A program made the position numbers and the translations under genes. Below the pieces are notes generated by a model. That model had not been told where the DNA came from. It made no database searches and saw only the letters and a program-made list of their open reading frames with translations. Below, piece after piece: positions 35,363 to 44,516 of a stretch of DNA of 49,509 bases (positions are counted from its first letter, which is position 1; each line of letters starts with the position of its first letter). The DNA lies in the NCBI GenBank assembly GCA_009936765.1, contig JAACDL010000033.1, positions 1-49,509 of the forward strand, written 5' to 3'. This stretch comes from Methanobacteriota archaeon (GTDB lineage Archaea > Thermoplasmatota > Poseidoniia > Poseidoniales > Poseidoniaceae).

Positions 35363-37873
35363 ATGGGTGACCCGGAACGCGCTATCTCGCGACTCGGATT
35401 ACCGGATAGTTTAGTTGATTTTATTGAGAAGGATTGGGGAATTACCACCCTACACCCACCTCAAGCCGAAGCAATGCCTTCGATAATGGCAGGACGTAAT
35501 ACGATGGTTTGCATCCCAACGGCTAGTGGCAAAAGTCTGGTTGCATTCATGGGAATAATTAATCAAATTATGACCAAGGACATTGGATCAAGAGGTATTT
35601 ACATCGTACCTCTAAAAGCACTGGCTAGTGAAAAGATGGGTGAATTGAAAGAGTTAGGAGACCGGCTCGGACTCAAAATCGGGCTAGGAATAGGCGATGC
35701 ACCTAGCGAAGCAAGGCAAATTGATGATTGCGACATACTGGTGTGCACAAGCGAAAAATTAGAGTCTCTTATGAGATCTAAACCTGAGATTATGCGCAGA
35801 GTTTCAGTTGTAGTAGCGGATGAGTTCCATCTTGTTAACGACAGCCATAGGGGGCCTACTATGGAAATTAACCTTACAAGGATACGCCACCTGCTTCCTG
35901 AAGCGCAAATAATAACGCTATCAGCAACTGTAGGGAACTCTCAGGATCTTGCTGATTGGTTAGACAGCGTTCTTATTGTATCGGAATGGCGCCCGGTTAG
36001 TTTAGAATATTCAACTTTAGCAGAATTAGATTTAGAACCAAGGGCAATTCAACAAAGTGAACTAACTTCAGAAGGCAATCTCAATCCCCCAAGAACGCTC
36101 ACTGGTCCAAAAAGTCACATTGCATGGGCTGCACTCAGCGATGTTTACGAACAAGGTGGCCAATTACTTGTATTCGTTGCTACTAGGCGCTCTTCTCAAT
36201 CAGAGGCCAAGAAATTGGGCCAAAGAATGCACAAACATTTGGCAAAATTAAACCCAGAATCATTAATCCCTTTGAAGGAATTATCTGAGAGACTATCACG
36301 AACCTCTAATTCTGCCATGGGTGACATATTAGCAGAATGTGTGAAGGGTGGTGTTGCTTTCCATCATGCAGGTTTGCGACATACCCAAAGGAGCATGATA
36401 GAGAATGCATTCAAAGAACGCATTTTACATTGTCTCTGCGCAACACCGACACTTGCTGCAGGAGTAAACTTACCAGCTCGTAGAGTTCTAGTTAGAGATT
36501 TGAAAAGATATGATGATGGAATGAGCCGATTTCTCCCAGTTATGGAGGTCAGACAAATGCTTGGAAGAGCAGGAAGGCCAAGATATGACCCGCTGGGTGA
36601 AGCCTGGTTAGCCTGCAAAGGTGGCGACCCAAGAGAGGTTGCAGACGAAATTGCAGATCGATATATCCACGGCCCTGTTGAAGATATCACATCTAAATTG
36701 GCTGCTGAACCTGCTTTGAGGTTCCATCTTCTTTCTTCTATCGCAACAGGTGGTCTAAACTCTAGGCAAACTATTGGTGAATTCTTCTCAAGTACTTACC
36801 TTGGGCATTCACAAACTCATTCCTATCTGCAAGAAAATATTGACGGGATGCTCAGATGGTTAGTTGAAAAACGATTCATTAGGCGGAAAAATATTGGAAC
36901 TATAACTGAATCTTGGGATGATGAGACACCATCATGGGTTGATGCAGCACAGTCTGCATCGGGCGTAACAATTTCTGCTAAGAAATCCAAAGAACCAACT
37001 GAAGCAACATTTGGTTTCCAAAGAGCATCTAGTATAGCAGTTTCTAGTACAGTAATTTCCGATATAGAAGCATTAGACACTGAGTATGAAGCAACACCGA
37101 TGGGGGAAAGAATTGCTCAACTTTACATCGACCCTCTATCTGCAGATATCCTAATCGATGGATTACGCCGTGCTGTAAGGAGAATTGTCCGAGAAAGTTT
37201 ACCAGTAACACACTTCAGTCTCTGCCACTTAGTTGCTGCAACACCTGATTTCATATCGTTTTGGCCTAAATCCAGCGAACTTGAATTTGGAAGTACGTTG
37301 CGCCAAAAAGCAGCATTAGTTGAAGATGAATTATTGATTGAGAGCCCTATTGATGAGAGAGCAATGGGCCTTGTTAAGAGTGCATGGTGTACCGAAATGT
37401 GGTATGAAGAAGAAGACCTAAGGGACATAGAAAAGAAGATTGGAGTAACTCCAGGAGATGTTCACTCTAGAACTGATTTGATGGCTTGGTTACTCCTTGC
37501 AGGAAGAGAAGTACTTCTTCGAGACGATGTTTTCGCTGAAGAACATCTAGGACATGTTGCCCAACTGGTAGGAATGATTGAATTAACGAGATCAAGAGTA
37601 AGAGCTGGTTGTAAAGAAGATTTACTTCAACTTGTACAAGTCAAGAATGTTGGACGTAATCGTGCAAGAACATTGTCCAAAATGGGTATACGCACCCCTG
37701 CTGATTTGTTAGCAATGAGTATTACAGAACTGGATTCACTAAAATCAAAGCGAGGATGGGGTCCAAAATTAGTTGAGAAGATTATGGATTCTGTGAGAGT
37801 ACTCGCTGTATCCGGCGAACAGATAAAACCTCGAAGTGATGACGAGCCACTACCTGGCGAGCGTCATGATTGA
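35363..37873 (+). CDS. hel308: Hel308-type ATP-dependent DNA helicase (Ski2-like SF2)
   Basis: 836 aa. SF2 motifs: PTASGKS (Lys57, Walker A), DEFH (153-156, Walker B), LSATVGN, HHAGL, TLAAGVNLPA and QMLGRAGRPRYD (motif VI), followed by the winged-helix, ratchet and HhH regions (VKNVGRNRARTLSKMGI near residue 755). Hel308 unwinds DNA 3' to 5' at stalled forks and is an archaeal repair enzyme. The Walker B box is DEFH rather than the usual DEVH/DEIH. It is followed 25 bases later by cgi121 on the same strand, a pairing known in other archaea. Start ATG 35363 has no clear ribosome binding site. Confidence 0.93.
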   Translation: MGDPERAISRLGLPDSLVDFIEKDWGITTLHPPQAEAMPSIMAGRNTMVCIPTASGKSLVAFMGIINQIMTKDIGSRGIYIVPLKALASEKMGELKELGDRLGLKIGLGIGDAPSEARQIDDCDILVCTSEKLESLMRSKPEIMRRVSVVVADEFHLVNDSHRGPTMEINLTRIRHLLPEAQIITLSATVGNSQDLADWLDSVLIVSEWRPVSLEYSTLAELDLEPRAIQQSELTSEGNLNPPRTLTGPKSHIAWAALSDVYEQGGQLLVFVATRRSSQSEAKKLGQRMHKHLAKLNPESLIPLKELSERLSRTSNSAMGDILAECVKGGVAFHHAGLRHTQRSMIENAFKERILHCLCATPTLAAGVNLPARRVLVRDLKRYDDGMSRFLPVMEVRQMLGRAGRPRYDPLGEAWLACKGGDPREVADEIADRYIHGPVEDITSKLAAEPALRFHLLSSIATGGLNSRQTIGEFFSSTYLGHSQTHSYLQENIDGMLRWLVEKRFIRRKNIGTITESWDDETPSWVDAAQSASGVTISAKKSKEPTEATFGFQRASSIAVSSTVISDIEALDTEYEATPMGERIAQLYIDPLSADILIDGLRRAVRRIVRESLPVTHFSLCHLVAATPDFISFWPKSSELEFGSTLRQKAALVEDELLIESPIDERAMGLVKSAWCTEMWYEEEDLRDIEKKIGVTPGDVHSRTDLMAWLLLAGREVLLRDDVFAEEHLGHVAQLVGMIELTRSRVRAGCKEDLLQLVQVKNVGRNRARTLSKMGIRTPADLLAMSITELDSLKSKRGWGPKLVEKIMDSVRVLAVSGEQIKPRSDDEPLPGERHD

Positions 37874-37897
37874 AACATAGTACTCTTTCCGAATGCT

Positions 37898-38386
37898 GTG
37901 AGCGCACCGGTTTTTCCTTGTAGACGTGTCACTTTACAAACACCTTGTGAAGACCCTCGCGCACTGGCAATGTCTTGGATTTCAAATCGGAAATCAGATG
38001 ATTGGGCCTTGATTAGTGGCACTGCACTAGCTAGTGATATTCATGCTTGGGCAGCATATAATGTTCTAATGAGAAACCGAGAGCGAACTAAGATGAAATC
38101 AAATTCAATCGATGGCGAATTTATCAGATTACTTTCAGGTACACATCACATTGCAACAAGTTTCAACCGTGCTGGTTTGCAAAAAGGAGACACTACCGCC
38201 TGGCTGGTAGATTTATCATGCTCCAATTTAGAATTGGAATTCGTAGAGCATGCTAACAAAATGGATTTCACATTACTGGACGATCGTCCTAACCTAGAGA
38301 TATTTGATTCCTCAAGAATGGGTATAGTTTCTCCAAAAAATGAGAATGCTGCAATTGCCCATATTCACCTTGCAGATATACGCTAG
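37898..38386 (+). CDS. cgi121: KEOPS complex subunit Cgi121
   Basis: 162 aa. The Cgi121 fold is recognised by GEFIRLLSGTHHIATSFNRAG, the pattern around the core helix, and the following strand. KEOPS makes the t6A modification of tRNA; Cgi121 binds tRNA and Bud32. Its position immediately after hel308 is the archaeal gene order and strengthens the call. Start GTG 37898; stop TAG 38386, one of the two certain TAG stops in the window. The other KEOPS genes are not here. Confidence 0.78.
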   Translation: MSAPVFPCRRVTLQTPCEDPRALAMSWISNRKSDDWALISGTALASDIHAWAAYNVLMRNRERTKMKSNSIDGEFIRLLSGTHHIATSFNRAGLQKGDTTAWLVDLSCSNLELEFVEHANKMDFTLLDDRPNLEIFDSSRMGIVSPKNENAAIAHIHLADIR

Positions 38387-38427
38387 AGTTCGTAAGTGTC
38401 AAATGGCCCCTCCTACACCACCTGTTT

Positions 38428-39867
38428 ATGGTAGTCACTAGCCGACAAGCAGAATCCCATTTCTCAAACGGTAGAATCTTGGATGAGGACAAGATAACTA
38501 AGGCCTTGGATATGGCAACTAGCCTAGGTGCAGACTATGCTGAAATTAGGCTAGTCAGCGAGACCACAAACACCGCATCACTCAAAGATGGCAAACTCGA
38601 GAGAGCAATTCCTGGCCAAGAAGTTGGAGTAACGATGAGAATTCTGGCAGATGGGGCATGGGGGGTACATTCTACAAGTGATGTGGAATCAATTGTACAA
38701 CAAGTAGATTCAACTTTCAGATTAGCCAAAGCGGTTGCTGCAAGGCGTTCACCATCACAAACAATCGTTGAACTTGCAGAAGTTCCTATTATCGAAGATG
38801 AGATACATTGGAAAAGTCAAAAAGATATTCGAGAAACCGACCTGGATAAAAGAATCGAAATGATGTTGGCGATTGATAATGAAGCCAAGGATGATGATAA
38901 AATCGTTTCAACTGCAACCGGTTGGTCTGATGAACATATTCACACTGAACTGATGACTAGTGAAGGAATGAACCGTATTTGGTCATTCCAAAGAAGCTTG
39001 ATCAATGGAATGGTAACAGCCCGAGATGGCGACGACGTAGTGTCCTATAGAATGAGGCATGGCGGAGAAGGTGGTCTTGAGTTAATCGAGGCGTGCGACC
39101 TTGGAGAAATGGGTAGAAATGCTAAAATTTCAGCCCTTAGGTTACTCACTGCTGAGAGAGCACCTTCAGGAAGAATGCCATTAGTTGCAGATAGAGACCT
39201 CACAGGCGTATACATTCACGAAGCATTGGGACACCCATGTGAAGCAGACTTAGTTGCGGCAGGAGATTCATGTCTTGAAGGAAGGCTTGGAGAAACCATT
39301 GGTTCTGAGATTTGTACCGTTATCGATGACCCTACAATTAGAGGAGGATATGGCTGCTACCCTATCGATGATGAAGGAGTAGACCCTAGACCCAAAAACC
39401 TCATCGTAAATGGAGTCCTAACCGAATACCTAAATCACCGTGAAACTGCACACAGGTTTGACCTTCAACCAAATGGTGGAGCAAGAGCGCAAGATGGCCT
39501 CCATCATCCGCTGGTAAGGATGTCTAACACCATCATACAAGGTGGAAATCATAGAGATCTGGATGAATTGATCGAAGATATTGACTTTGGAATATACGCT
39601 TGTGGAAGTAGAGGCGGACAAGTTGACACTGGTAGAGGTTCCTTCCAATTCGCTGCTCAAGAAGCCTGGATTATTGAAAATGGATCATTATCTAGGCCAG
39701 TAAAGGATGTTAGTGTATCTGGAATGACTCTTCAAATCCTAAAGGATGTTGATGGCTTGACAAAAGACTCTCGCCTTGCAGCACCCGGGTTTTGTGGTAA
39801 AGGGCAAACTGTTCCTGTCGGAGATGGCGGCCCAATTATGCGCATAAGAGAAGCATTGGTGGGATGA
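38428..39867 (+). CDS. tldD: TldD family metalloprotease
   Basis: 479 aa. The zinc motif is H264-E-A-L-G-H269, followed by the conserved ATG-like region with GYGCYPIDDEG and the RGGQVDTGRG loop. TldD is the catalytic half of the TldD/TldE heterodimer, an oligopeptidase that in E. coli processes microcin B17 and removes the CcdA antitoxin, and in Sulfolobus degrades peptides. TldE follows with ATGA overlap. Start ATG 38428 has no clear ribosome binding site. Confidence 0.93.
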   Translation: MVVTSRQAESHFSNGRILDEDKITKALDMATSLGADYAEIRLVSETTNTASLKDGKLERAIPGQEVGVTMRILADGAWGVHSTSDVESIVQQVDSTFRLAKAVAARRSPSQTIVELAEVPIIEDEIHWKSQKDIRETDLDKRIEMMLAIDNEAKDDDKIVSTATGWSDEHIHTELMTSEGMNRIWSFQRSLINGMVTARDGDDVVSYRMRHGGEGGLELIEACDLGEMGRNAKISALRLLTAERAPSGRMPLVADRDLTGVYIHEALGHPCEADLVAAGDSCLEGRLGETIGSEICTVIDDPTIRGGYGCYPIDDEGVDPRPKNLIVNGVLTEYLNHRETAHRFDLQPNGGARAQDGLHHPLVRMSNTIIQGGNHRDLDELIEDIDFGIYACGSRGGQVDTGRGSFQFAAQEAWIIENGSLSRPVKDVSVSGMTLQILKDVDGLTKDSRLAAPGFCGKGQTVPVGDGGPIMRIREALVG

Positions 39868-41270
39868 ACATGATTCCTGATGATGCTGTTGAGAGACTTA
39901 TGGAGTCCGCACTACTGATTGGTGCTGAATGTGAAAAAGCAAATATCCAGCAATGGGAAATTTACGCTAACCAAGGATACGGGCACTCGATGGAAATTGA
40001 GGCAGGTAGAATATCGATGGCATCCGGTGGAGGAGAAGGCGGATTTGGAATTAGAGTCGTTGAAAATGGACGTTATGGATACGCACATTTGGTAGATACT
40101 AGTTCTTCCAAAAGAGCGATTGAGCAAGCACTTAGCATTGCTAACCGCTCTCCATCAATCGAAGGATTTGAGCTACCGGGCAATCAGTCTGCATCCAATG
40201 TAGGTGGAATGAAAGACAAAGCGATTCTCGATATGACTCCAGAAGATCTTTTGGAACAAGGTGACCAAGTGCTTACTAGGGTCTCAGAACTTGATTCAAG
40301 GGCTGTAGCAGTAGGTGGAGGTATCGGAGTAGGGGCAGGCGCTGGAGCAATTGTTACTAGCAATGGAATCGAATATGGAGGAGTATACACATCTCATGGC
40401 ATAGGAATTCATGTCTCGATAGATGAGGACGAACAGCTGACTTCTTCTTACGAAGGAGAATCTTCGCGTAAACTTCTATCCGATGTCACGTCAAGTGTCG
40501 ATAAAGCGGTTCACTGGTCACAAATTACTCGAGAAAAAATCCCTGGTGGTGAAACAGAGGATTGCCCCGTGCTGATGACATCAGACGGCTTTTCACCTCT
40601 TTTCTCAGTAGTTGTCCCTTCCGCTGTAAAAGGAGAACGATTAGCACGTGGCGAATCTTTCTGGTCTGGGAAAATGAATCAGATGGTAATTGCAGATCAC
40701 CTGTCTCTTACCGATGATGGATTGATGGAAGGAGGTATGTCTTCCGGTTCTAGAGACGATGAAGGAGTACCATGTCGCACTCAGAAGATAGTAGAATCCG
40801 GTCGTCTAACTGGAGAATTATGGTCCACCAGAGACGCCGCAAAATCAGTTGCTGAAGGCAAGGTAGACTCTGCTGAATCAACAGGTTCTGCATCTAGAGG
40901 CGGACACACTTCGCCTCCATTGTGCGGATGCAATGATTTGATTCTTTCATCATCAGCAAAATCTCATGATAGAGACCGACTGATTGAAGAGATGGATAAC
41001 GGATATATCGTTCACAGTGTAATGGGTGCACATACAGCAAACCCAACCAGTGGTGACTTTTCAGTAACAACCTCAACAATATTGAGAGTTGAGGGAGGAA
41101 CTGTCATCGGCGCTATTTCGCAAGCTGGTTTGTCAGGCAACATGGCTAAGGCTCTGAACGGCAGAGTAGTTCTAGGAGATTCATCAAAACGCAAGGGTTC
41201 TTACAGTACCGGCTCGATGCATGTCCCAGATGTTCTACTAATGGACGGACTGAGGATAAATCCTGCTTGA
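39864..41270 (+). CDS. pmbA: TldE/PmbA family protein
   Basis: 468 aa. It is the non-zinc partner of TldD; no HExxxH is present, as expected. The N-terminal domain is recognised by QQWEIYANQGYGHSMEIEAG and the C-terminal half by the PCRTQKIVESGRLTGEL region and a glycine-rich terminal domain. It makes the heterodimer that forms the peptide-processing chamber. Start ATG 39864 overlaps the tldD stop (ATGA), indicating coupled expression. A hairpin and a small ORF follow in the next 180 bases. Confidence 0.9.
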   Translation: MNMIPDDAVERLMESALLIGAECEKANIQQWEIYANQGYGHSMEIEAGRISMASGGGEGGFGIRVVENGRYGYAHLVDTSSSKRAIEQALSIANRSPSIEGFELPGNQSASNVGGMKDKAILDMTPEDLLEQGDQVLTRVSELDSRAVAVGGGIGVGAGAGAIVTSNGIEYGGVYTSHGIGIHVSIDEDEQLTSSYEGESSRKLLSDVTSSVDKAVHWSQITREKIPGGETEDCPVLMTSDGFSPLFSVVVPSAVKGERLARGESFWSGKMNQMVIADHLSLTDDGLMEGGMSSGSRDDEGVPCRTQKIVESGRLTGELWSTRDAAKSVAEGKVDSAESTGSASRGGHTSPPLCGCNDLILSSSAKSHDRDRLIEEMDNGYIVHSVMGAHTANPTSGDFSVTTSTILRVEGGTVIGAISQAGLSGNMAKALNGRVVLGDSSKRKGSYSTGSMHVPDVLLMDGLRINPA

Positions 41271-41282
41271 ACTGTTTAGTTT

Positions 41283-41301
41283 CAGTTTCTTTGCGAAACT
41301 G
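41283..41301. terminator. Perfect 7-bp hairpin after tldE
   Basis: CAGTTTC, a TTTGC loop and GAAACTG pair perfectly, 12 bases after the tldE stop. No T-run follows, so it may mark the 3' end of the tldDE mRNA or be a leader structure of the downstream genes. Confidence 0.4.
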
Positions 41302-41345
41302 GCAGACATCTTCATGAACCGTCTCCAACGAACATCTAACTCCAC

Positions 41346-41353
41346 GGAGGTGA
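41346..41353 (+). promoter_or_regulatory. Strong ribosome binding site for the 30-codon ORF
   Basis: GGAGGTGA, fully complementary to the archaeal anti-Shine-Dalgarno, six bases before GTG 41360. Confidence 0.65.
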
Positions 41354-41359
41354 AAGGGA

Positions 41360-41452
41360 GTGTCAGAAGAACTCAACCAGCAAGCACGAAAGCCCGAACA
41401 CCCGTCCTACGACGGGCCTGAAAATGAAATTGGACCGTCGAGGTGTTCATAA
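41360..41452 (+). CDS. Small ORF (30 aa) between tldE and rpa, unknown
   Basis: GTG 41360 with GGAGGTGA at ideal spacing opens a 30-codon frame beginning MSEELNQQARK and ending GPSRCS, with a single cysteine next to the C-terminus. The stop TAA (41450-41452) overlaps the rpa start as TAATG, a tight coupling. It could be a leader peptide that controls rpa translation, or a peptide processed by the adjacent TldD/TldE pair. No family is recognised. The hairpin CCCGTC-CTAC-GACGGG at 41401-41416 lies inside it. Confidence 0.5.
   Translation: MSEELNQQARKPEHPSYDGPENEIGPSRCS
41401..41416. other. 6-bp hairpin inside the small ORF
   Basis: CCCGTC, a CTAC loop and GACGGG pair perfectly about 36 bases before the rpa start codon. 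It could slow a translating ribosome or regulate rpa. Confidence 0.35.
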
Positions 41453-43149
41453 TGTCAGATTATGAAGCACATGTATCTGAGGTCATAAAACAAGTCCCGG
41501 AAGCTGATCCTGAAAAGGTGGCTGAGGCTTTTGCAAGGTATGAGAAAGATTTCTTGATACCACCAGAAGATGCTATGCGTTCAGTACTAAGAAGATTCCA
41601 ATCAGACACAGGAGTTGCTCAGCCAAGCAATGTCCAATCTAACAATACTCAAAGACAGTCTGCACCAATCAAAAAAGCAAGTAAATTATCAGAACTAACA
41701 TCTGAAGATAGAAATGTAGAGATTGAGGTTGAAATTGTAACCCATAACCCAAGGACTACAATGGTACGAGGAGAAGAAAAGATTGTCCCATACGGACTAC
41801 TGGAAGACCAACCATGGTCAGAAGGTGGAGATAGAACAAGATGGGAATTCAAGGACTGGGGTAACAACCCGAATATTGCTCCCGGTGCTGTAGTAAGACT
41901 AGAAGGGGTTTCAGTCAATGAATATCAAGGCAGAATGAGCCTTAACATCAACCAAGCGAGCCGAGTTGTGGTACTTCGTGAAGGTGAGAGAACTGTCACC
42001 ACTCCTGGTGAACCTGTTGAGATTAACAAGATCAAAAACCCAGGTAATGCTACTGTCGTAGGGAGACTATTGGCAAGTAGAAAGGACCAGATTCATCGCA
42101 AAGATGGCTCAGGTTCTATAGACATTGTAAGAGGCCGCATTGCAGATGACACCGGCGCTATTGGATTCCTTTCATGGGAATCTTTTGACCATGAAATTGG
42201 AACATTATTGAAATTTGAAAATGCTCAAGTTAAGGTATTTAGAGACACTCCGGAGATTAACATTGGTACATCCACAAGAATCGAAGTATTCCACGATTCC
42301 AATTTCGCATCAGCAGATGACTTAGTGGCACGTTCAGTCAGTAAGATTGAAGATTTAAGAGACGGTTCAAGAGATGTAGAAATTATCGTAGAAGTCCAGA
42401 AGATGATTAGAAGAGATTTCAAAGGTAAAGATGGAGAAGACAAGAGCGTATGGTCAGGAGATATCGCAGATCCTACTGGGAAATGCCGATGTTCTATTTG
42501 GTCCGAGCCTCCATTTGACTTCGAAGCAACTCCAGTTGTTGTAAGATTGCGAGGAGTAAGAGTTAGAGCATGGCAAGGAATACCCGATATTACAATTGAC
42601 GATGTATCACAAATCGAGATACTCGCAGCAGCTCCTTGGGGCGATGATGTAGACTTGACTAACAATGTGGTTGATGTCCCTCTAACTGACCTTGCAACAG
42701 GTGCAAGCCGGGTAGGAATATCGACAACTGGGCATGTAATTTCCATCAGAGAGGATTCTGGAATAATTAGCCGGTGTACGGAATGTCGTCGCGTTTTGAG
42801 GGATGGTGAATGTGCAACTCATGGAAAGCAAGATGGTAATTCTGATGTTAGAATTCGAATGGTACTCGATGATGGCAACTCAACAATATCGCTGATTATT
42901 AACAAAGAGGCATCTGAATTACTGATCAATATGAATCAAGAAGCCATAACTTCTCACATAAATGAAAATGGTACTATGGCTTTCGTACAGGAACTTAGAG
43001 AAATGTTGCTAGGACGCCAACTAAAGGCATCTGGCAGAACAATAGTGGATGAACAAGGAGCAATGCTTCTATCTGACGCAGTAGAATTAATGGATGTTGA
43101 TTCTGCTTTAGTTGCTGCCGAACTAAGAGCAAAATGGGGAGTGGTTTGA
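41452..43149 (+). CDS. rpa: Replication protein A (RPA)-like ssDNA-binding protein
   Basis: 565 aa. A helical N-terminal domain (about 50 residues, VIKQVPEADPEKVAEAFARY) is followed by several OB folds; the motif W-E-F-K-D-W and the R-L-E-G-V-S-V-N-E-Y-Q-G-R strands are typical. A zinc-finger-like C442-x2-C445-x8-C454-x2-H457 lies in the C-terminal part. Archaeal RPA coats single-stranded DNA in replication and repair. ATG 41452 overlaps the small-ORF stop and has GAGGTG at 41440-41445; a GTG at 41443 is an in-frame alternative. It runs directly into the RPA-associated gene. Confidence 0.9.
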   Translation: MSDYEAHVSEVIKQVPEADPEKVAEAFARYEKDFLIPPEDAMRSVLRRFQSDTGVAQPSNVQSNNTQRQSAPIKKASKLSELTSEDRNVEIEVEIVTHNPRTTMVRGEEKIVPYGLLEDQPWSEGGDRTRWEFKDWGNNPNIAPGAVVRLEGVSVNEYQGRMSLNINQASRVVVLREGERTVTTPGEPVEINKIKNPGNATVVGRLLASRKDQIHRKDGSGSIDIVRGRIADDTGAIGFLSWESFDHEIGTLLKFENAQVKVFRDTPEINIGTSTRIEVFHDSNFASADDLVARSVSKIEDLRDGSRDVEIIVEVQKMIRRDFKGKDGEDKSVWSGDIADPTGKCRCSIWSEPPFDFEATPVVVRLRGVRVRAWQGIPDITIDDVSQIEILAAAPWGDDVDLTNNVVDVPLTDLATGASRVGISTTGHVISIREDSGIISRCTECRRVLRDGECATHGKQDGNSDVRIRMVLDDGNSTISLIINKEASELLINMNQEAITSHINENGTMAFVQELREMLLGRQLKASGRTIVDEQGAMLLSDAVELMDVDSALVAAELRAKWGVV

Positions 43150-44091
43150 TTGCAGCCAGAGAAGAGAGCTAGAAGGCAGCCTGCTTGGCACATGCTAGCA
43201 TCAGAATTTAGTGACTCGACATTACACCAGCAAGGCTCCGGTGAATTCGACCCACTATTTGTCATCACAAAGTTGGGGGCTAAAGTGAACCGACTAGTAG
43301 TGGCTGGACTTCTTGAGAGATTAGAACCAAGAGAAACCTCGAATGGGGCAACTCTATGGCAAGGCCAACTAAGAGATCCATCAGGATTACATTACTTCTC
43401 AGTTGGAGATTATGCACCAGAGGCAATGCGTGAACTAACTGTCCAATTAGCATCAAGAATTGATGATGGAGAAACTGTCATGCTGATAATGACTGCAAAA
43501 GCGAGATATTTCCAAAATGATGAGGGAGCAGTATACACTAGCCTTCGCCCAGAAGAGGCCGCCGTTATTACCAGGTCGAATTACCGAAATTGGCTAGTAA
43601 AGGCAGCAGAGGGACTACTTGAAAGAATGGATGCTCATGATAAATCCTCATCTCTTGAGCAAAACCTCCAGTCTTTAGCTTCTGCAGGAATACCAGAAAA
43701 CCTTCGTGAAGGTATTTTGCTTGCACACGAGCATTATGGTGAAATAGACTTGGAAACTTATAGACTCAATATCATGCAAACACTGGATATTGCAGAAGAC
43801 AAGATGCCAACAGCAACTGCACCTAAAGCGCCAACTCCACAAACCAGTTTGGATGTCGCTGATGAATCATCAGCAGCAGATAACGCAGGTGGAGGGACCG
43901 ATTTGAAGCAAGTTATGCTCGACTTAATTTCTAGGTTAGATCAAGGCGAAGGGGTCGATTTTGACACGCTTCTCTCTAACGCTGCAGCAAGAGGGCATGA
44001 TAGAGATGCTGCTGAGTCAAGCTTAGATGATTTGTCAGAAGAGGGCACTGTTCATGAACCAAGATTTGGATGGTTTAAGATAACAGTTTGA
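43150..44091 (+). CDS. RPA-associated protein (RPAP/COG3390)
   Basis: 313 aa from TTG 43150, directly after the rpa stop. The OB-fold domain (VNRLVVAGLLERLEPRET, LWQGQLRDPSGLHYFSVGDYAPEA) and the long helix (SNYRNWLVKAAEGLLERM) match the archaeal RPA-associated family. The last ~70 residues form a winged-helix (LISRLDQGEGVDFDTLL, LDDLSEEGTVHEPRFGWFK). Its archaeal homologues are coexpressed with RPA and bind it. The start TTG is supported by the gene junction only. Confidence 0.85.
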   Translation: MQPEKRARRQPAWHMLASEFSDSTLHQQGSGEFDPLFVITKLGAKVNRLVVAGLLERLEPRETSNGATLWQGQLRDPSGLHYFSVGDYAPEAMRELTVQLASRIDDGETVMLIMTAKARYFQNDEGAVYTSLRPEEAAVITRSNYRNWLVKAAEGLLERMDAHDKSSSLEQNLQSLASAGIPENLREGILLAHEHYGEIDLETYRLNIMQTLDIAEDKMPTATAPKAPTPQTSLDVADESSAADNAGGGTDLKQVMLDLISRLDQGEGVDFDTLLSNAAARGHDRDAAESSLDDLSEEGTVHEPRFGWFKITV

Positions 44092-44152
44092 CCACTATTA
44101 CTCCAACAGGTTGAAGTTCTGTTCGCGTCCTCATCAGTTTACAGGTGAGATT

Positions 44153-44506
44153 GTGGCAGGAACTGATTTCTTTATCCGCCCAGCAAGTGGGACATCTAGT
44201 ACCGACTGGCTTAGGCTTCCAGACGCAGATATTAGTGTTGTAATTACTAGGAGGATTACACGTACAGTTCTCCATGGAGGAGAGGGTGATGATCTTGTAG
44301 ATGAAGGCGCAGAGTCGGCTGTATACACTGTTCGTGGCGAAATGAGCCACGATGAATACAAGAAAATCTTGAAGATGTTCAGAAGTGGACAACCATACAT
44401 TCACGATCCTTACGAAGAAAGGGATGTGAAAACCGTTTTTGGTAGAATTGAATATGATGGTTCCAAGAACACTTACACATTCGAATTTATTGAAGATATA
44501 CGCTGA
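44153..44506 (+). CDS. Small beta-rich protein of unknown function
   Basis: 117 aa from GTG 44153, which has AGGTGA at 44143-44148; a TTG at 44111 would add 14 residues. The sequence alternates short beta strands (ISVVITRRITRTVL, AVYTVRGEMSHDEYKKILKMF, PYIHDPYEERDVKTVFGRIEY) and has no signal peptide or membrane helix. The strand-helix-strand order with a Gly-Gln-Pro turn resembles small beta-sandwich proteins in phage tails and baseplates, but that is only a shape impression. It sits between the RPA pair and the T2SF genes, with 10 bases to the next start. Confidence 0.6.
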   Translation: MAGTDFFIRPASGTSSTDWLRLPDADISVVITRRITRTVLHGGEGDDLVDEGAESAVYTVRGEMSHDEYKKILKMFRSGQPYIHDPYEERDVKTVFGRIEYDGSKNTYTFEFIEDIR

Positions 44507-44516
44507 GGTGCAGTAG

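Noticed and set aside
41350..41421. Alternative 23-codon frame from GTG 41350
   Set aside because: It overlaps the ribosome binding site of the better placed ORF at 41360 and has no site of its own.
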